Positions 10,683 to 20,593 are shown, counted from the stretch's first letter. The stretch is 64,000 nt of DNA from Siphonodentalium dalli (GCA_032622095.1 CP136064.1:252654484-252718483); one strand, 5' to 3'. Numbers and translations are program-made. Notes: generated by a model not told the origin, from the letters alone.

Positions 10683-10735
10683 TATCATGCAAGATTCCCA
10701 TTCTTGCGACCCGGGTTCGATTCCCGGGCGGCGCA
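10683..10735 (+). pseudogene. tRNA-Gly(CCC) 3' fragment (U11)
   Basis: 53-nt fragment, 'cttgcg' subtype. Confidence 0.93.
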
Positions 10736-10845
10736 TATCTACTTTTTCAGTTAAATATGACAGGCCATAATTTAGCTGACATTTCTAATGGATTCAATTT
10801 TTAACAGAGGAATGTCATTTTAGAAAACCACCATTATTACCATGG

Positions 10846-10917
10846 AGCAGAGTGGCGCAGTGGTAGCGTGCTGGGCCCATAACCCAGAGGTCCGAGGATC
10901 GAAACCTCGCTCTGCTA
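10846..10917 (+). tRNA. tRNA-iMet-CAT: initiator tRNA-Met(CAT) (U11)
   Basis: U11, consensus copy. Confidence 0.97.
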
Positions 10918-11205
10918 ATATTTTCGTCAAGGGGAGAGGAAGGAAGAATTATCACTTTGTTTGAAAGTAAATACAGTAAGAATGTGCGTGTGTGTTTTAA
11001 TGTTTATATTAAAATATGGTTTTATTTATTATTGCTAGCAAATTAAAAAAAACGCTTCTTAAATGAATCGTGCACATGCATTTCAAGGGAGACTCGAAAT
11101 GCATGACTTGTCCAGTCTATCGTTATAAAGTTCAAAGTCGCGTTGACTTCTCGACAACAAATGTGCTAGCTGCTCAAGAAGCTAAATTTGCGTTCATATC
11201 TCGCC

Positions 11206-11276
11206 GCATCGGTGGTTCAGTGGTAGAATGCTCGCCTGCCACGCGGGTGACCCGGGTTCGATTCCCGGCCGATGCA
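11206..11276 (+). tRNA. tRNA-Gly-GCC: tRNA-Gly(GCC) (U11)
   Basis: One C-to-T change in the variable loop (gggtgacc), expected to be tolerated. Confidence 0.95.
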
Positions 11277-11437
11277 AAATAAGTTTTTTTCACTGATTTT
11301 GTTTGTGGATATCCACCTCATTTTGGACTATGCAGTTTAATTGGGAACTTGAGAAAAACAAATTTCATTGGCACATAAATTTGTTTAAAGAAAACGGACG
11401 GACTTGCGATTCGCATTTCATCGAGCAAAATTACTGT

Positions 11438-11469
11438 TGTCAGAAGTGGGATTCGAACCCACGCCGGGA
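11438..11469 (-). pseudogene. tRNA-Leu 3' fragment (U11)
   Basis: Same 32-nt fragment and same junction as in U9. Confidence 0.93.
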
Positions 11470-11523
11470 TTGCTGATTTTTTGGTGGGTATATGATAAAT
11501 GTACGTGATTCTATATAGTTATA

Positions 11524-11576
11524 TATCATGCAAGATTCCCATTCTTGCGACCCGGGTTCGATTCCCGGGCGGCGCA
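11524..11576 (+). pseudogene. tRNA-Gly(CCC) 3' fragment (U12)
   Basis: 53-nt fragment, 'cttgcg' subtype. Confidence 0.93.
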
Positions 11577-11686
11577 TATCTACTTTTTCAGTTAAATATG
11601 ACAGGCCATAATTTAGCTGACATTTCTAATGGATTCAATTTTTAACAGAGGAATGTCATTTTAGAAAACCACCATTATTACCATGG

Positions 11687-11758
11687 AGCAGAGTGGCGCA
11701 GTGGTAGCGTGCTGGGCCCATAACCCAGAGGTCCGAGGATCGAAACCTCGCTCTGCTA
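11687..11758 (+). tRNA. tRNA-iMet-CAT: initiator tRNA-Met(CAT) (U12)
   Basis: U12, consensus copy. Confidence 0.97.
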
Positions 11759-12046
11759 ATATTTTCGTCAAGGGGAGAGGAAGGAAGAATTATCACTTTG
11801 TTTGAAAGTAAATACAGTAAGAATGTGCGTGTGTGTTTTAATGTTTATATTAAAATATGGTTTTATTTATTATTGCTAGCAAATTAAAAAAAACGCTTCT
11901 TAAATGAATCGTGCACATGCATTTCAAGGGAGACTCGAAATGCATGACTTGTCCAGTCTATCGTTATAAAGTTCAAAGTCGCGTTGACTTCTCGACAACA
12001 AATGTGCTAGCTGCTCAAGAAGCTAAATTTGCGTTCATATCTCGCC

Positions 12047-12117
12047 GCATCGGTGGTTCAGTGGTAGAATGCTCGCCTGCCACGCGGGCGACCCGGGTTC
12101 GATTCCCGGCCGATGCA
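12047..12117 (+). tRNA. tRNA-Gly-GCC: tRNA-Gly(GCC) (U12)
   Basis: U12, consensus copy. Confidence 0.97.
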
Positions 12118-12278
12118 AAATAAGTTTTTTTCACTGATTTTGTTTGTGGATATCCACCTCATTTTGGACTATGCAGTTTAATTGGGAACTTGAGAAAAAC
12201 AAATTTCATTGGCACATAAATTTGTTTAAAGAAAACGGACGGACTTGCGATTCGCATTTCATCGAGCAAAATTACTGT

Positions 12279-12310
12279 TGTCAGAAGTGGGATTCGAACC
12301 CACGCCGGGA
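12279..12310 (-). pseudogene. tRNA-Leu 3' fragment (U12)
   Basis: Same 32-nt fragment as U9. Confidence 0.93.
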
Positions 12311-12364
12311 TTGCTGATTTTTTGGTGGGTATATGATAAATGTACGTGATTCTATATAGTTATA

Positions 12365-12417
12365 TATCATGCAAGATTCCCATTCTTGCGACCCGGGTTC
12401 GATTCCCGGGCGGCGCA
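12365..12417 (+). pseudogene. tRNA-Gly(CCC) 3' fragment (U13)
   Basis: 53-nt fragment, 'cttgcg' subtype. Confidence 0.93.
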
Positions 12418-12527
12418 TATCTACTTTTTCAGTTAAATATGACAGGCCATAATTTAGCTGACATTTCTAATGGATTCAATTTTTAACAGAGGAATGTCAT
12501 TTTAGAAAACCACCATTATTACCATGG

Positions 12528-12599
12528 AGCAGAGTGGCGCAGTGGTAGCGTGCTGGGCCCATGACCCAGAGGTCCGAGGATCGAAACCTCGCTCTGCTA
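12528..12599 (+). tRNA. tRNA-iMet-CAT: initiator tRNA-Met(CAT), A37G variant (U13)
   Basis: cccatgaccc instead of cccataaccc: the base 3' of the CAT anticodon is G. Position 37 is normally A (modified to t6A in initiators), so AUG pairing would be weaker if the gene is expressed. Confidence 0.9.
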
Positions 12600-12887
12600 A
12601 TATTTTCGTCAAGGGGAGAGGAAGGAAGAATTATCACTTTGTTTGAAAGTAAATACAGTAAGAATGTGCGTGTGTGTTTTAATGTTTATATTAAAATATG
12701 GTTTTATTTATTATTGCTAGCAAATTAAAAAAAACGCTTCTTAAATGAATCGTGCACATGCATTTCAAGGGAGACTCGAAATGCATGACTTGTCCAGTCT
12801 ATCGTTATAAAGTTCAAAGTCGCGTTGACTTCTCGACAACAAATGTGCTAGCTGCTCAAGAAGCTAAATTTGCGTTCATATCTCGCC

Positions 12888-12958
12888 GCATCGGTGGTTC
12901 AGTGGTAGAATGCTCGCCTGCCACGCGGGCGACCCGGGTTCGATTCCCGGCCGATGCA
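12888..12958 (+). tRNA. tRNA-Gly-GCC: tRNA-Gly(GCC) (U13)
   Basis: U13, consensus copy. Confidence 0.97.
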
Positions 12959-13119
12959 AAATAAGTTTTTTTCACTGATTTTGTTTGTGGATATCCACCT
13001 CATTTTGGACTATGCAGTTTAATTGGGAACTTGAGAAAAACAAATTTCATTGGCACATAAATTTGTTTAAAGAAAACGGACGGACTTGCGATTTGCATTT
13101 CATCGAGCAAAATTACTGT

Positions 13120-13203
13120 TGTCAGAAGTGGGATTCGAACCCACGCCGGGAAGACCCGACTGCGACCTAAACGCAGCGCCTTAGACCACTCGGCCATCCT
13201 GAC
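13120..13203 (-). tRNA. tRNA-Leu-TAG: tRNA-Leu, anticodon TAG (U13)
   Basis: A single change (gacctaaacg on the + strand) turns anticodon CAG into TAG. The product would still be leucyl but would read CUA (and CUG by wobble). The rest of the gene, including stems, T-arm and variable arm, is consensus, so this looks like a usable isoacceptor switch. Confidence 0.9.
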
Positions 13204-13362
13204 TACAGAAAGACTGCAACAGTATCCTGCTCAAAGTGAGACAATGGTATTGTGGATATATTTTAGTTCCCTTCTGGCTGTCGTTGCATTCTTAACGCAC
13301 ACATCCGATTGCTGATTTTTTGGTGGGTATATGATAAATGTACGTGATTCTATATAGTTATA

Positions 13363-13415
13363 TATCATGCAAGATTCCCATTCTTGCGACTCGGGTTCGA
13401 TTCCCGGGCGGCGCA
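13363..13415 (+). pseudogene. tRNA-Gly(CCC) 3' fragment (U14)
   Basis: 53-nt fragment with C-to-T at the start of the T-stem (gactcggg), shared with U16. Confidence 0.93.
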
Positions 13416-13525
13416 TATCTACTTTTTCAGTTAAATATGACAGGCCATAATTTAGCTGACATTTCTAATGGATTCAATTTTTAACAGAGGAATGTCATTT
13501 TAGAAAACCACCATTATTACCATGG

Positions 13526-13597
13526 AGCAGAGTGGCGCAGTGGTAGCGTGCTGGGCCCATAACCCAGAGGTCCGAGGATCGAAACCTCGCTCTGCTA
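13526..13597 (+). tRNA. tRNA-iMet-CAT: initiator tRNA-Met(CAT) (U14)
   Basis: U14, consensus copy. Confidence 0.97.
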
Positions 13598-13878
13598 ATA
13601 TTTTCGTCGAGGGGAGAGGAAGGAAGAATTATCACTTTGTTTGAAAGTAAATACAGTAAGAATGTGCGTGTGTGTTTTAATGTTTATATTAAAATATGGT
13701 TTTATTTATTATTGCTAGCAAATTAAAAAAAACGCTTCTTAAATGAATCGTGCACATGCATTTCAAGGGAGACTCGAAATGCATGACTTGTCCAGTCTAT
13801 CGTTATAAAGTTCAAAGTCGCGTTGACTTCTCGACAACAAATGTGCTCAAGAAGCTAAATTTGCGTTCATATCTCGCC

Positions 13879-13949
13879 GCATCGGTGGTTCAGTGGTAGA
13901 ATGCTCGCCTGCCACGCGGGCGACCCGGGTTCGATTCCCGGCCGATGCA
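13879..13949 (+). tRNA. tRNA-Gly-GCC: tRNA-Gly(GCC) (U14)
   Basis: U14, consensus gene. The 5' spacer has lost 7 bp (tagctgc) between two gctc/gctgctc repeats. Confidence 0.97.
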
Positions 13950-14110
13950 AAATAAGTTTTTTTCACTGATTTTGTTTGTGGATATCCACCTCATTTTGGA
14001 CTATGCAGTTTAATTGGGAACTTGAGAAAAACAAATTTCATTGGCACATAAATTTGTTTAAAGAAAACGGACGGACTTGCGATTCGCATTTCATCGAGCA
14101 AAATTACTGT

Positions 14111-14173
14111 TGTCAGAAGTGGGATTCGAACCCACGCCGGGAAGACCCGACTGCGACCTGAACGCAGCGCCTT
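14111..14173 (-). pseudogene. tRNA-Leu(CAG), 5' end lost at an insertion (U14)
   Basis: 63 of 84 nt. The gene runs normally from its 3' end through the anticodon to gcgcctt, where a T-run of foreign sequence begins. The D-arm and 5' acceptor strand are missing. Confidence 0.92.
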
Positions 14174-15427
14174 TTTTTTTATCTTTTATTATAAAAACAT
14201 TATTAAGCAATGTGCTACAGTAAAAACAAAACGACAACATTTGTATACACATGAGATTACAATGAAAACAATGATAGTTCTTATATGTTATGTTTCCTAA
14301 TAGAAAGCTGAATAGAAGCCTATAGTATGAAATATATATCAGGTATATGCGATCTGTTGTCCAAATGTCGTTGGTTGTTGACTTTCCTTGTTAATTTTTA
14401 ATTATTTCCTCGACTAATGTTAGTTCCATGGAATTTTTAGCAGTGTATCGAAATTATAATGTTTCGGTATGATGTAGGCGAAGTAACTCTAAAATTTGTC
14501 GAGTATTTGCATTTGGCAATCTCCGTGTATCTCCGTAAGCATACGAAGATTGACGAGGTTTACGGAATTATTCGGACCAGTTATTGCACGTGTTTTTGGC
14601 TAAACATTTTCTTTCTAAAATGGACTAATATCCATATAATTAGGTTATTGAAGTGTTGTCGATGTTGACTGCTATCTCTATGAAATCTACGGTGAGTTTC
14701 CCAAAGGAAAATAACCATATTTCTGTAGGAAAAAGCACTTTTGTTTCGCCAAATTTTTGTGTTGATGTCTTCGGCATCTTCCGTGTTCAGCCGAGCCCGA
14801 TGGGGCCAACATCGGTCATCCAATGTGAAACATGTCAAAATGTGAATATGAAAATTGGTACTGATGCTGTGATAGAATTTTTACTTCAAGAGTCTTAATT
14901 TGACATGATAGTTAAACATCTCACCAGTTTTTGTGATAAAATGAATATGATTTTATGAATATATTTGTTGTTTCGCCTTGCAATTGGGTGAATTTATAAA
15001 TTATAAATAATGTTTAATAATAATAATATATTAATAATAAATTGGTTTGTTATTATACCATCAACATGACTTCCCGGTGCGCCACGGTTCATCGGCATCC
15101 CGACATGAATGACCAACAACCATAAGGCCCACCAGAGGCCCGAGACAACAGTCAAAGGCCTCTAATAGGCCCGAGGGCCGCCAAACACGCATGGAGGTCT
15201 GCCAAAAATTATATACACCATGGCGCCTGACAAAAAAACGCCGTTACTTTTATTACCATTCTGGCCTGGTATGATCACGTGGTCTGTGACTTGACCAGAA
15301 AAGGGCGGCGGCCCCAGCGAAAACAAAAATTCACTAAATCCTGCCGCACTCCTCTAGTCAAATTTATCTCAAACTTGTAAATCTTATTGTGCAGGTAAAT
15401 ACTCTTAATCTACTTGAGAAAGCCCTC
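14174..15427. other. non-array insert between blocks A and B
   Basis: About 1.25 kb unrelated to the tRNA unit. The left edge is a T-run (14172-14180) followed by tttatt at 14185-14190, which on the minus strand is an AATAAA signal just before an A-tail. This suggests the 3' end of a reverse-transcribed minus-strand RNA. 14200-15060 is AT-rich with no convincing reading frame; the small frames at 14653-14898 (+) and 14581-14838 (-) match nothing I recognise. 15060-15300 is more GC-rich (ggcccgag/ggcc-rich). No target-site duplication is visible, because the array does not resume at the base where it stopped. Confidence 0.6.
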
Positions 15428-15720
15428 TTTAATTGGGAACTTGAGAAAAACAAATTTCATTGGCACATAAATTTGTTTAAAGAAAACGGACGGACTTGCG
15501 ATTCGCATTTCATCGAGCAAAATTACTGTCGTTGCATTCTTAACGCACACATCCGATTGCTGATTTTTTGGTGGGTATATGATAAATGTACGTGATTCTA
15601 TATAGTTATATTATGGCTATTAAGTTTTCATAAACAGGCCTTCTTGGACATAAAACATAATTTTATATTTTGTTTTCAAATCAGCGAAAATGCGTTATGA
15701 AGAGCACTGTTTTCATTACT

Positions 15721-15793
15721 GTCCCAGTAGCTCAGCGGATAGAGCGCTGGACTTCTAATCCAGAGGCCGTGGGTTCGATCCCCACCTGGGATG
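15721..15793 (+). tRNA. tRNA-Arg-TCT: tRNA-Arg(TCT) (U15)
   Basis: U15, consensus copy. Confidence 0.96.
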
Positions 15794-15917
15794 CACAGAT
15801 ATTTTTAAATCTTGGAATCAAAATTCGGTCGTCGTGCCTTGCTGACCTGCAAAGCGATTGTTGACAAACTGTTGAATAACGAATATAATGTCTTATAAAA
15901 TGGTGTATTTATCGTAA

Positions 15918-15988
15918 GCGCCGCTGGTGTAGTGGTATCATGCAAGATTCCCATTCTTGCGACCCGGGTTCGATTCCCGGGCGGCGCA
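15918..15988 (+). tRNA. tRNA-Gly-CCC: tRNA-Gly(CCC) (U15)
   Basis: U15, consensus copy. Confidence 0.96.
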
Positions 15989-16098
15989 TATCTACTTTTT
16001 CAGTTAAATATGACAGGCCATAATTTAGCTGACATTTCTAATGGATTCAATTTTTAACAGAGGAATGTCATTTTAAAAAACCACCATTATTACCATGG

Positions 16099-16170
16099 AG
16101 CAGAGTGGCGCAGTGGTAGCGTGCTGGGCCCATAACCTAGAGGTCCGAGGATCGAAACCTCGCTCTGCTA
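16099..16170 (+). tRNA. tRNA-iMet-CAT: initiator tRNA-Met(CAT) (U15)
   Basis: Carries the same cctag anticodon-stem wobble variant as U9. Confidence 0.94.
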
Positions 16171-16458
16171 ATATTTTCGTCAAGGGGAGAGGAAGGAAGA
16201 ATTATCACTTTGTTTGAAAGTAAATACAGTAAGAATGTGCGTGTGTGTTTTAATGTTTATATTAAAATATGGTTTTATTTATTATTGCTAGCAAATTAAA
16301 AAAAACGCTTCTTAAATGAATCGTGCACATGCATTTCAAGGGAGACTCGAAATGCATGACTTGTCCAGTCTATCGTTATAAAGTTCAAAGTCGCGTTGAC
16401 TTCTCGACAACAAATGTGCTAGCTGCTCAAGAAGCTAAATTTGCGTTCATATCTCGCC

Positions 16459-16529
16459 GCATCGGTGGTTCAGTGGTAGAATGCTCGCCTGCCACGCGGG
16501 CGACCCGGGTTCGATTCCCGGCCGATGCA
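16459..16529 (+). tRNA. tRNA-Gly-GCC: tRNA-Gly(GCC) (U15)
   Basis: U15, consensus copy. Confidence 0.97.
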
Positions 16530-16690
16530 AAATAAGTTTTTTTCACTGATTTTGTTTGTGGATATCCACCTCATTTTGGACTATGCAGTTTAATTGGGAA
16601 CTTGAGAAAAACAAATTTCATTGGCACATAAATTTGTTTAAAGAAAACGGACGGACTTGCGATTCGCATTTCATCGAGCAAAATTACTGT

Positions 16691-16722
16691 TGTCAGAAGT
16701 GGGATTCGAACCCACGCCGGGA
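16691..16722 (-). pseudogene. tRNA-Leu 3' fragment (U15)
   Basis: The 32-nt fragment, exactly 7,092 bp from the U9 copy, as are its flanking genes. Confidence 0.93.
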
Positions 16723-16776
16723 TTGCTGATTTTTTGGTGGGTATATGATAAATGTACGTGATTCTATATAGTTATA

Positions 16777-16829
16777 TATCATGCAAGATTCCCATTCTTG
16801 CGACTCGGGTTCGATTCCCGGGCGGCGCA
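16777..16829 (+). pseudogene. tRNA-Gly(CCC) 3' fragment (U16)
   Basis: 53-nt fragment with the gactcggg T-stem change seen in U14. Confidence 0.93.
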
Positions 16830-16939
16830 TATCTACTTTTTCAGTTAAATATGACAGGCCATAATTTAGCTGACATTTCTAATGGATTCAATTTTTAACA
16901 GAGGAATGTCATTTTAGAAAACCACCATTATTACCATGG

Positions 16940-17011
16940 AGCAGAGTGGCGCAGTGGTAGCGTGCTGGGCCCATAACCCAGAGGTCCGAGGATCGAAACC
17001 TCGCTCTGCTA
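16940..17011 (+). tRNA. tRNA-iMet-CAT: initiator tRNA-Met(CAT) (U16)
   Basis: U16, consensus copy. Confidence 0.97.
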
Positions 17012-17299
17012 ATATTTTCGTCAAGGGGAGAGGAAGGAAGAATTATCACTTTGTTTGAAAGTAAATACAGTAAGAATGTGCGTGTGTGTTTTAATGTTTA
17101 TATTAAAATATGGTTTTATTTATTATTGCTAGCAAATTAAAAAAAACGCTTCTTAAATGAATCGTGCACATGCATTTCAAGGGAGACTCGAAATGCATGA
17201 CTTGTCCAGTCTATCGTTATAAAGTTCAAAGTCGCGTTGACTTCTCGACAACAAATGTGCTAGCTGCTCAAGAAGCTAAATTTGCGTTCATATCTCGCC

Positions 17300-17370
17300 G
17301 CATCGGTGGTTCAGTGGTAGAATGCTCGCCTACCACGCGGGCGACCCGGGTTCGATTCCCGGCCGATGCA
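17300..17370 (+). tRNA. tRNA-Gly-ACC: tRNA-Gly, anticodon ACC (U16)
   Basis: cgcctaccacgc replaces cgcctgccacgc, so position 34 is A and the anticodon is ACC. A34 would normally be deaminated to inosine, but eukaryotes generally use GCC and lack ACC for Gly. All stems are intact. It is either a neutral mutant copy or an unusual Gly decoder. Confidence 0.9.
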
Positions 17371-17531
17371 AAATAAGTTTTTTTCACTGATTTTGTTTGT
17401 GGATATCCACCTCATTTTGGACTATGCAGTTTAATTGGGAACTTGAGAAAAACAAATTTCATTGGCACATAAATTTGTTTAAAGAAAACGGACGGACTTG
17501 CGATTCGCATTTCATCGAGCAAAATTACTGT

Positions 17532-17615
17532 TGTCAGAAGTGGGATTCGAACCCACGCCGGGAAGACCCGACTGCGACCTGAACGCAGCGCCTTAGACCA
17601 CTCGGCCATCCTGAC
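17532..17615 (-). tRNA. tRNA-Leu-CAG: tRNA-Leu(CAG) (U16)
   Basis: U16, consensus copy. Confidence 0.97.
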
Positions 17616-17774
17616 TACAGAAAGACTGCAACAGTATCCTGCTCAAAGTGAGACAATGGTATTGTGGATATATTTTAGTTCCCTTCTGGCTGTCGTTGCA
17701 TTCTTAACGCACACATCCGATTGCTGATTATTTGGTGGGTATATGATAAATGTACGTGATTCTATATAGTTATA

Positions 17775-17827
17775 TATCATGCAAGATTCCCATTCCTGCG
17801 ACCCGGGTTCGATTCCCGGGCGGCGCA
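17775..17827 (+). pseudogene. tRNA-Gly(CCC) 3' fragment (U17)
   Basis: 53-nt fragment, 'cctgcg' subtype. Confidence 0.93.
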
Positions 17828-17928
17828 TATCTACTTTTTCAGTTAAATATGACAGGCCATAATTTAGCTGAGATTTCTAATGGATTCAATTTTTAACAGA
17901 GGAATGTCATTTTAGAAAACCAGAGTGG

Positions 17929-18000
17929 AGCAGAGTGGCGCAGTGGTAGCGTGCTGGGCCCATAACCCAGAGGTCCGAGGATCGAAACCTCGCTCTGCTA
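17929..18000 (+). tRNA. tRNA-iMet-CAT: initiator tRNA-Met(CAT) (U17)
   Basis: U17, consensus copy, short spacer. Confidence 0.97.
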
Positions 18001-18288
18001 ATATTTTCGTCAAGGGGAGAGGAAGGAAGAATTATCACTTTGTTTGAAAGTAAATACAGTAAGAATGTGCGTGTGTGTTTTAATGTTTATATTAAAATAT
18101 GGTTTTATTTATTATTGCTAGCAAATTAAAAAAAACGCTTCTTAAATGAATCGTGCACATGCATTTCAAGGGAGACCCGAAATGCATGACTTGTCCAGTC
18201 TATCGTTATAAAGTTCAAAGTCGCGTTGACTTCTCGACAACAAATGTGCTAGCTGCTCAAGAAGCTAAATTTGTGTTCATATCTCGCC

Positions 18289-18360
18289 GCATCGGTGGTT
18301 CAGTGGTAGAATGCTCGCCTGCCACGCGGGCGACCCCGGGTTCGATTCCCGGCCGATGCA
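18289..18360 (+). tRNA. tRNA-Gly-GCC: tRNA-Gly(GCC), 72-nt variant (U17)
   Basis: One extra C (gcgaccccggg) lengthens the variable loop from 4 to 5 nt without breaking the T-stem, so the tRNA can still fold. Confidence 0.93.
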
Positions 18361-18521
18361 AAATAAGTTTTTTTCACTGATTTTGTTTGTGGATATCCAC
18401 CTCATTTTGGACTATGCAGTTTAATTGGGAACTTGAGAAAAACAAATTTCATTGGCACATAAATTTGTTTAAAGAAAACGGACGGACTTGCGATTCGTAT
18501 TTCATCGAGCAAAATTACTGT

Positions 18522-18605
18522 TGTCAGAAGTGGGATTCGAACCCACGCCGGGAAGACCCGACTGCGACCTGAACGCAGCGCCTTAGACCACTCGGCCATC
18601 CTGAC
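18522..18605 (-). tRNA. tRNA-Leu-CAG: tRNA-Leu(CAG) (U17)
   Basis: U17, consensus copy. Confidence 0.97.
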
Positions 18606-18764
18606 TACAGAAAGACTGCAACAGTATCCTGCTCAAAGTGAGACAATGGTATTGTGGATATATTTTAGTTCCCTTCTGGCTGTCGTTGCATTCTTAACGG
18701 ACACATCCGATTGCTGATTTTTTGGTGGGTATATGATAAATGTACGTGATTCTATATAGTTATA

Positions 18765-18817
18765 TATCATGCAAGATTCCCATTCTTGCGACCCGGGTTC
18801 GATTCCCGGGCGGCGCA
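18765..18817 (+). pseudogene. tRNA-Gly(CCC) 3' fragment (U18)
   Basis: 53-nt fragment, 'cttgcg' subtype. Confidence 0.93.
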
Positions 18818-18927
18818 TATCTACTTTTTCAGTTAAATATGACAGGCCATAATTTAGCTGACATTTCTAATGGATTCAATTTTTAACAGAGGAATGTCAT
18901 TTTAGAAAACCACCATTATTACCATGG

Positions 18928-18999
18928 AGCAGAGTGGCGCAGTGGTAGCGTGCTGGGCCCATAACCCAGAGGTCCGAGGATCGAAACCTCGCTCTGCTA
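18928..18999 (+). tRNA. tRNA-iMet-CAT: initiator tRNA-Met(CAT) (U18)
   Basis: U18, consensus copy. The spacer to Gly(GCC) has one extra A. Confidence 0.97.
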
Positions 19000-19288
19000 A
19001 TATTTTCGTCAAGGGGAGAGGAAGGAAGAATTATCACTTTGTTTGAAAGTAAATACAGTAAGAATGTGCGTGTGTGTTTTAATGTTTATATTAAAATATG
19101 GTTTTATTTATTATTGCTAGCAAATTAAAAAAAAACGCTTCTTAAATGAATCGTGCACATGCATTTCAAGGGAGACTCGAAATGCATGACTTGTCCAGTC
19201 TATCGTTATAAAGTTCAAAGTCGCGTTGACTTCTCGACAACAAATGTGCTAGCTGCTCAAGAAGCTAAATTTGCGTTCATATCTCGCC

Positions 19289-19359
19289 GCATCGGTGGTT
19301 CAGCGGTAGAATGCTCGCCTGCCACACGGGCGACCCGGGTTCGATTCCCGGCCGATGCA
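19289..19359 (+). tRNA. tRNA-Gly-GCC: tRNA-Gly(GCC), two changes (U18)
   Basis: cagcggtag (D-loop T-to-C) and ccacacggg (first base after the loop, a C-A mismatch at the top of the anticodon stem). Both changes recur in U20. Confidence 0.88.
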
Positions 19360-19520
19360 AAATAAGTTTTTTTCACTGATTTTGTTTGTGGATATCCACC
19401 TCATTTTGGACTATGCAGTTTAATTGGGAACTTGAGAAAAACAAATTTCATTGGCACATAAATTTGTTTAAAGAAAACGGACGGACTTGCGATTCGCATT
19501 TCATCGAGCAAAATTACTGT

Positions 19521-19604
19521 TGTCAGAAGTGGGATTCGAACCCACGCCGGGAAGACCCGACTGCGACCTGAACGCAGCGCCTTAGACCACTCGGCCATCC
19601 TGAC
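19521..19604 (-). tRNA. tRNA-Leu-CAG: tRNA-Leu(CAG) (U18)
   Basis: U18, consensus copy. Confidence 0.97.
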
Positions 19605-19763
19605 TACAGAAAGACTGCAACAGTATCCTGCTCAAAGTGAGACAATGGTATTGTGGATATATTTTAGTTCCCTTCTGGCTGTCGTTGCATTCTTAACGCA
19701 CACATCCGATTGCTGATTATTTGGTGGGTATATGATAAATGTACGTGATTCTATATAGTTATA

Positions 19764-19816
19764 TATCATGCAAGATTCCCATTCCTGCGACCCGGGTTCG
19801 ATTCCCGGGTGGCGCA
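19764..19816 (+). pseudogene. tRNA-Gly(CCC) 3' fragment (U19)
   Basis: 53-nt fragment, 'cctgcg' subtype, plus gggtggcg in the 3' acceptor strand (also in U21). Confidence 0.93.
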
Positions 19817-19917
19817 TATCTACTTTTTCAGTTAAATATGACAGGCCATAATTTAGCTGAGATTTCTAATGGATTCAATTTTTAACAGAGGAATGTCATT
19901 TTAGAAAACCAGAGTGG

Positions 19918-19989
19918 AGCAGAGTGGCGCAGTGGTAGCGTGCTGGGCCCATAACCCAGAGGTCCGAGGATCGAAACCTCGCTCTGCTA
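19918..19989 (+). tRNA. tRNA-iMet-CAT: initiator tRNA-Met(CAT) (U19)
   Basis: U19, consensus copy, short spacer. Confidence 0.97.
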
Positions 19990-20277
19990 ATATTTTCGTC
20001 AAGGGGAGAGGAAGGAAGAATTATCACTTTGTTTGAAAGTAAATACAGTAAGAATGTGCGTGTGTGTTTTAATGTTTATATTAAAATATGGTTTTATTTA
20101 TTATTGCTAGCAAATTAAAAAAAACGCTTCTTAAATGAATCGTGCACATGCATTTCAAGGGAGACCCGAAATGCATGACTTGTCCAGTCTATCGTTATAA
20201 AGTTCAAAGTCGCGTTGACTTCTCGACAACAAATGTGCTAGCTGCTCAAGAAGCTAAATTTGTGTTCATATCTCGCC

Positions 20278-20348
20278 GCATCGGTGGTTCAGTGGTAGAA
20301 TGCTCGCCTGCCACGCGGGCGACCCGGGTTCGATTCCCGGCCGATGCA
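20278..20348 (+). tRNA. tRNA-Gly-GCC: tRNA-Gly(GCC) (U19)
   Basis: U19, consensus gene. Its leader has the U17 markers gagacccg and tttgtgttc. Confidence 0.97.
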
Positions 20349-20509
20349 AAATAAGTTTTTTTCACTGATTTTGTTTGTGGATATCCACCTCATTTTGGAC
20401 TATGCAGTTTAATTGGGAACTTGAGAAAAACAAATTTCATTGGCACATAAATTTGTTTAAAGAAAACGGACGGACTTGCGATTCGTATTTCATCGAGCAA
20501 AATTACTGT

Positions 20510-20593
20510 TGTCAGAAGTGGGATTCGAACCCACGCCGGGAAGACCCGACTGCGACCTGAACGCAGCGCCTTAGACCACTCGGCCATCCTGAC
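20510..20593 (-). tRNA. tRNA-Leu-CAG: tRNA-Leu(CAG) (U19)
   Basis: U19, consensus copy. Confidence 0.97.

Larger units (their letters stand above)
1..14173. repeat. tDNA tandem array block A (U1-U14)
   Basis: Fourteen head-to-tail copies of the tRNA cluster. Gly(GCC) start-to-start periods, read from the sequence, are 998, 998, 989, 989, 998, 989, 989, 1327, 841, 998, 841, 841 and 991 bp. Only U1 and U9 keep Arg and an intact Gly(CCC). In the others a deletion joins the post-Leu spacer directly to the middle of Gly(CCC). U9, U11 and U12 also have Leu cut to its 3' 32 nt. Two spacer subtypes upstream of iMet alternate: a long one (ccaccattattaccatgg) and one 9 bp shorter (ccagagtgg). The short subtype travels with a T-to-C change in the Gly(CCC) fragment. 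The block ends inside the U14 Leu gene. Confidence 0.97.

Noticed and set aside
8040-17370. Genetic-code change from the anticodon variants
   Set aside because: Each variant is a single copy among dozens of normal ones, one of them with additional lesions, so recoding is not supported.
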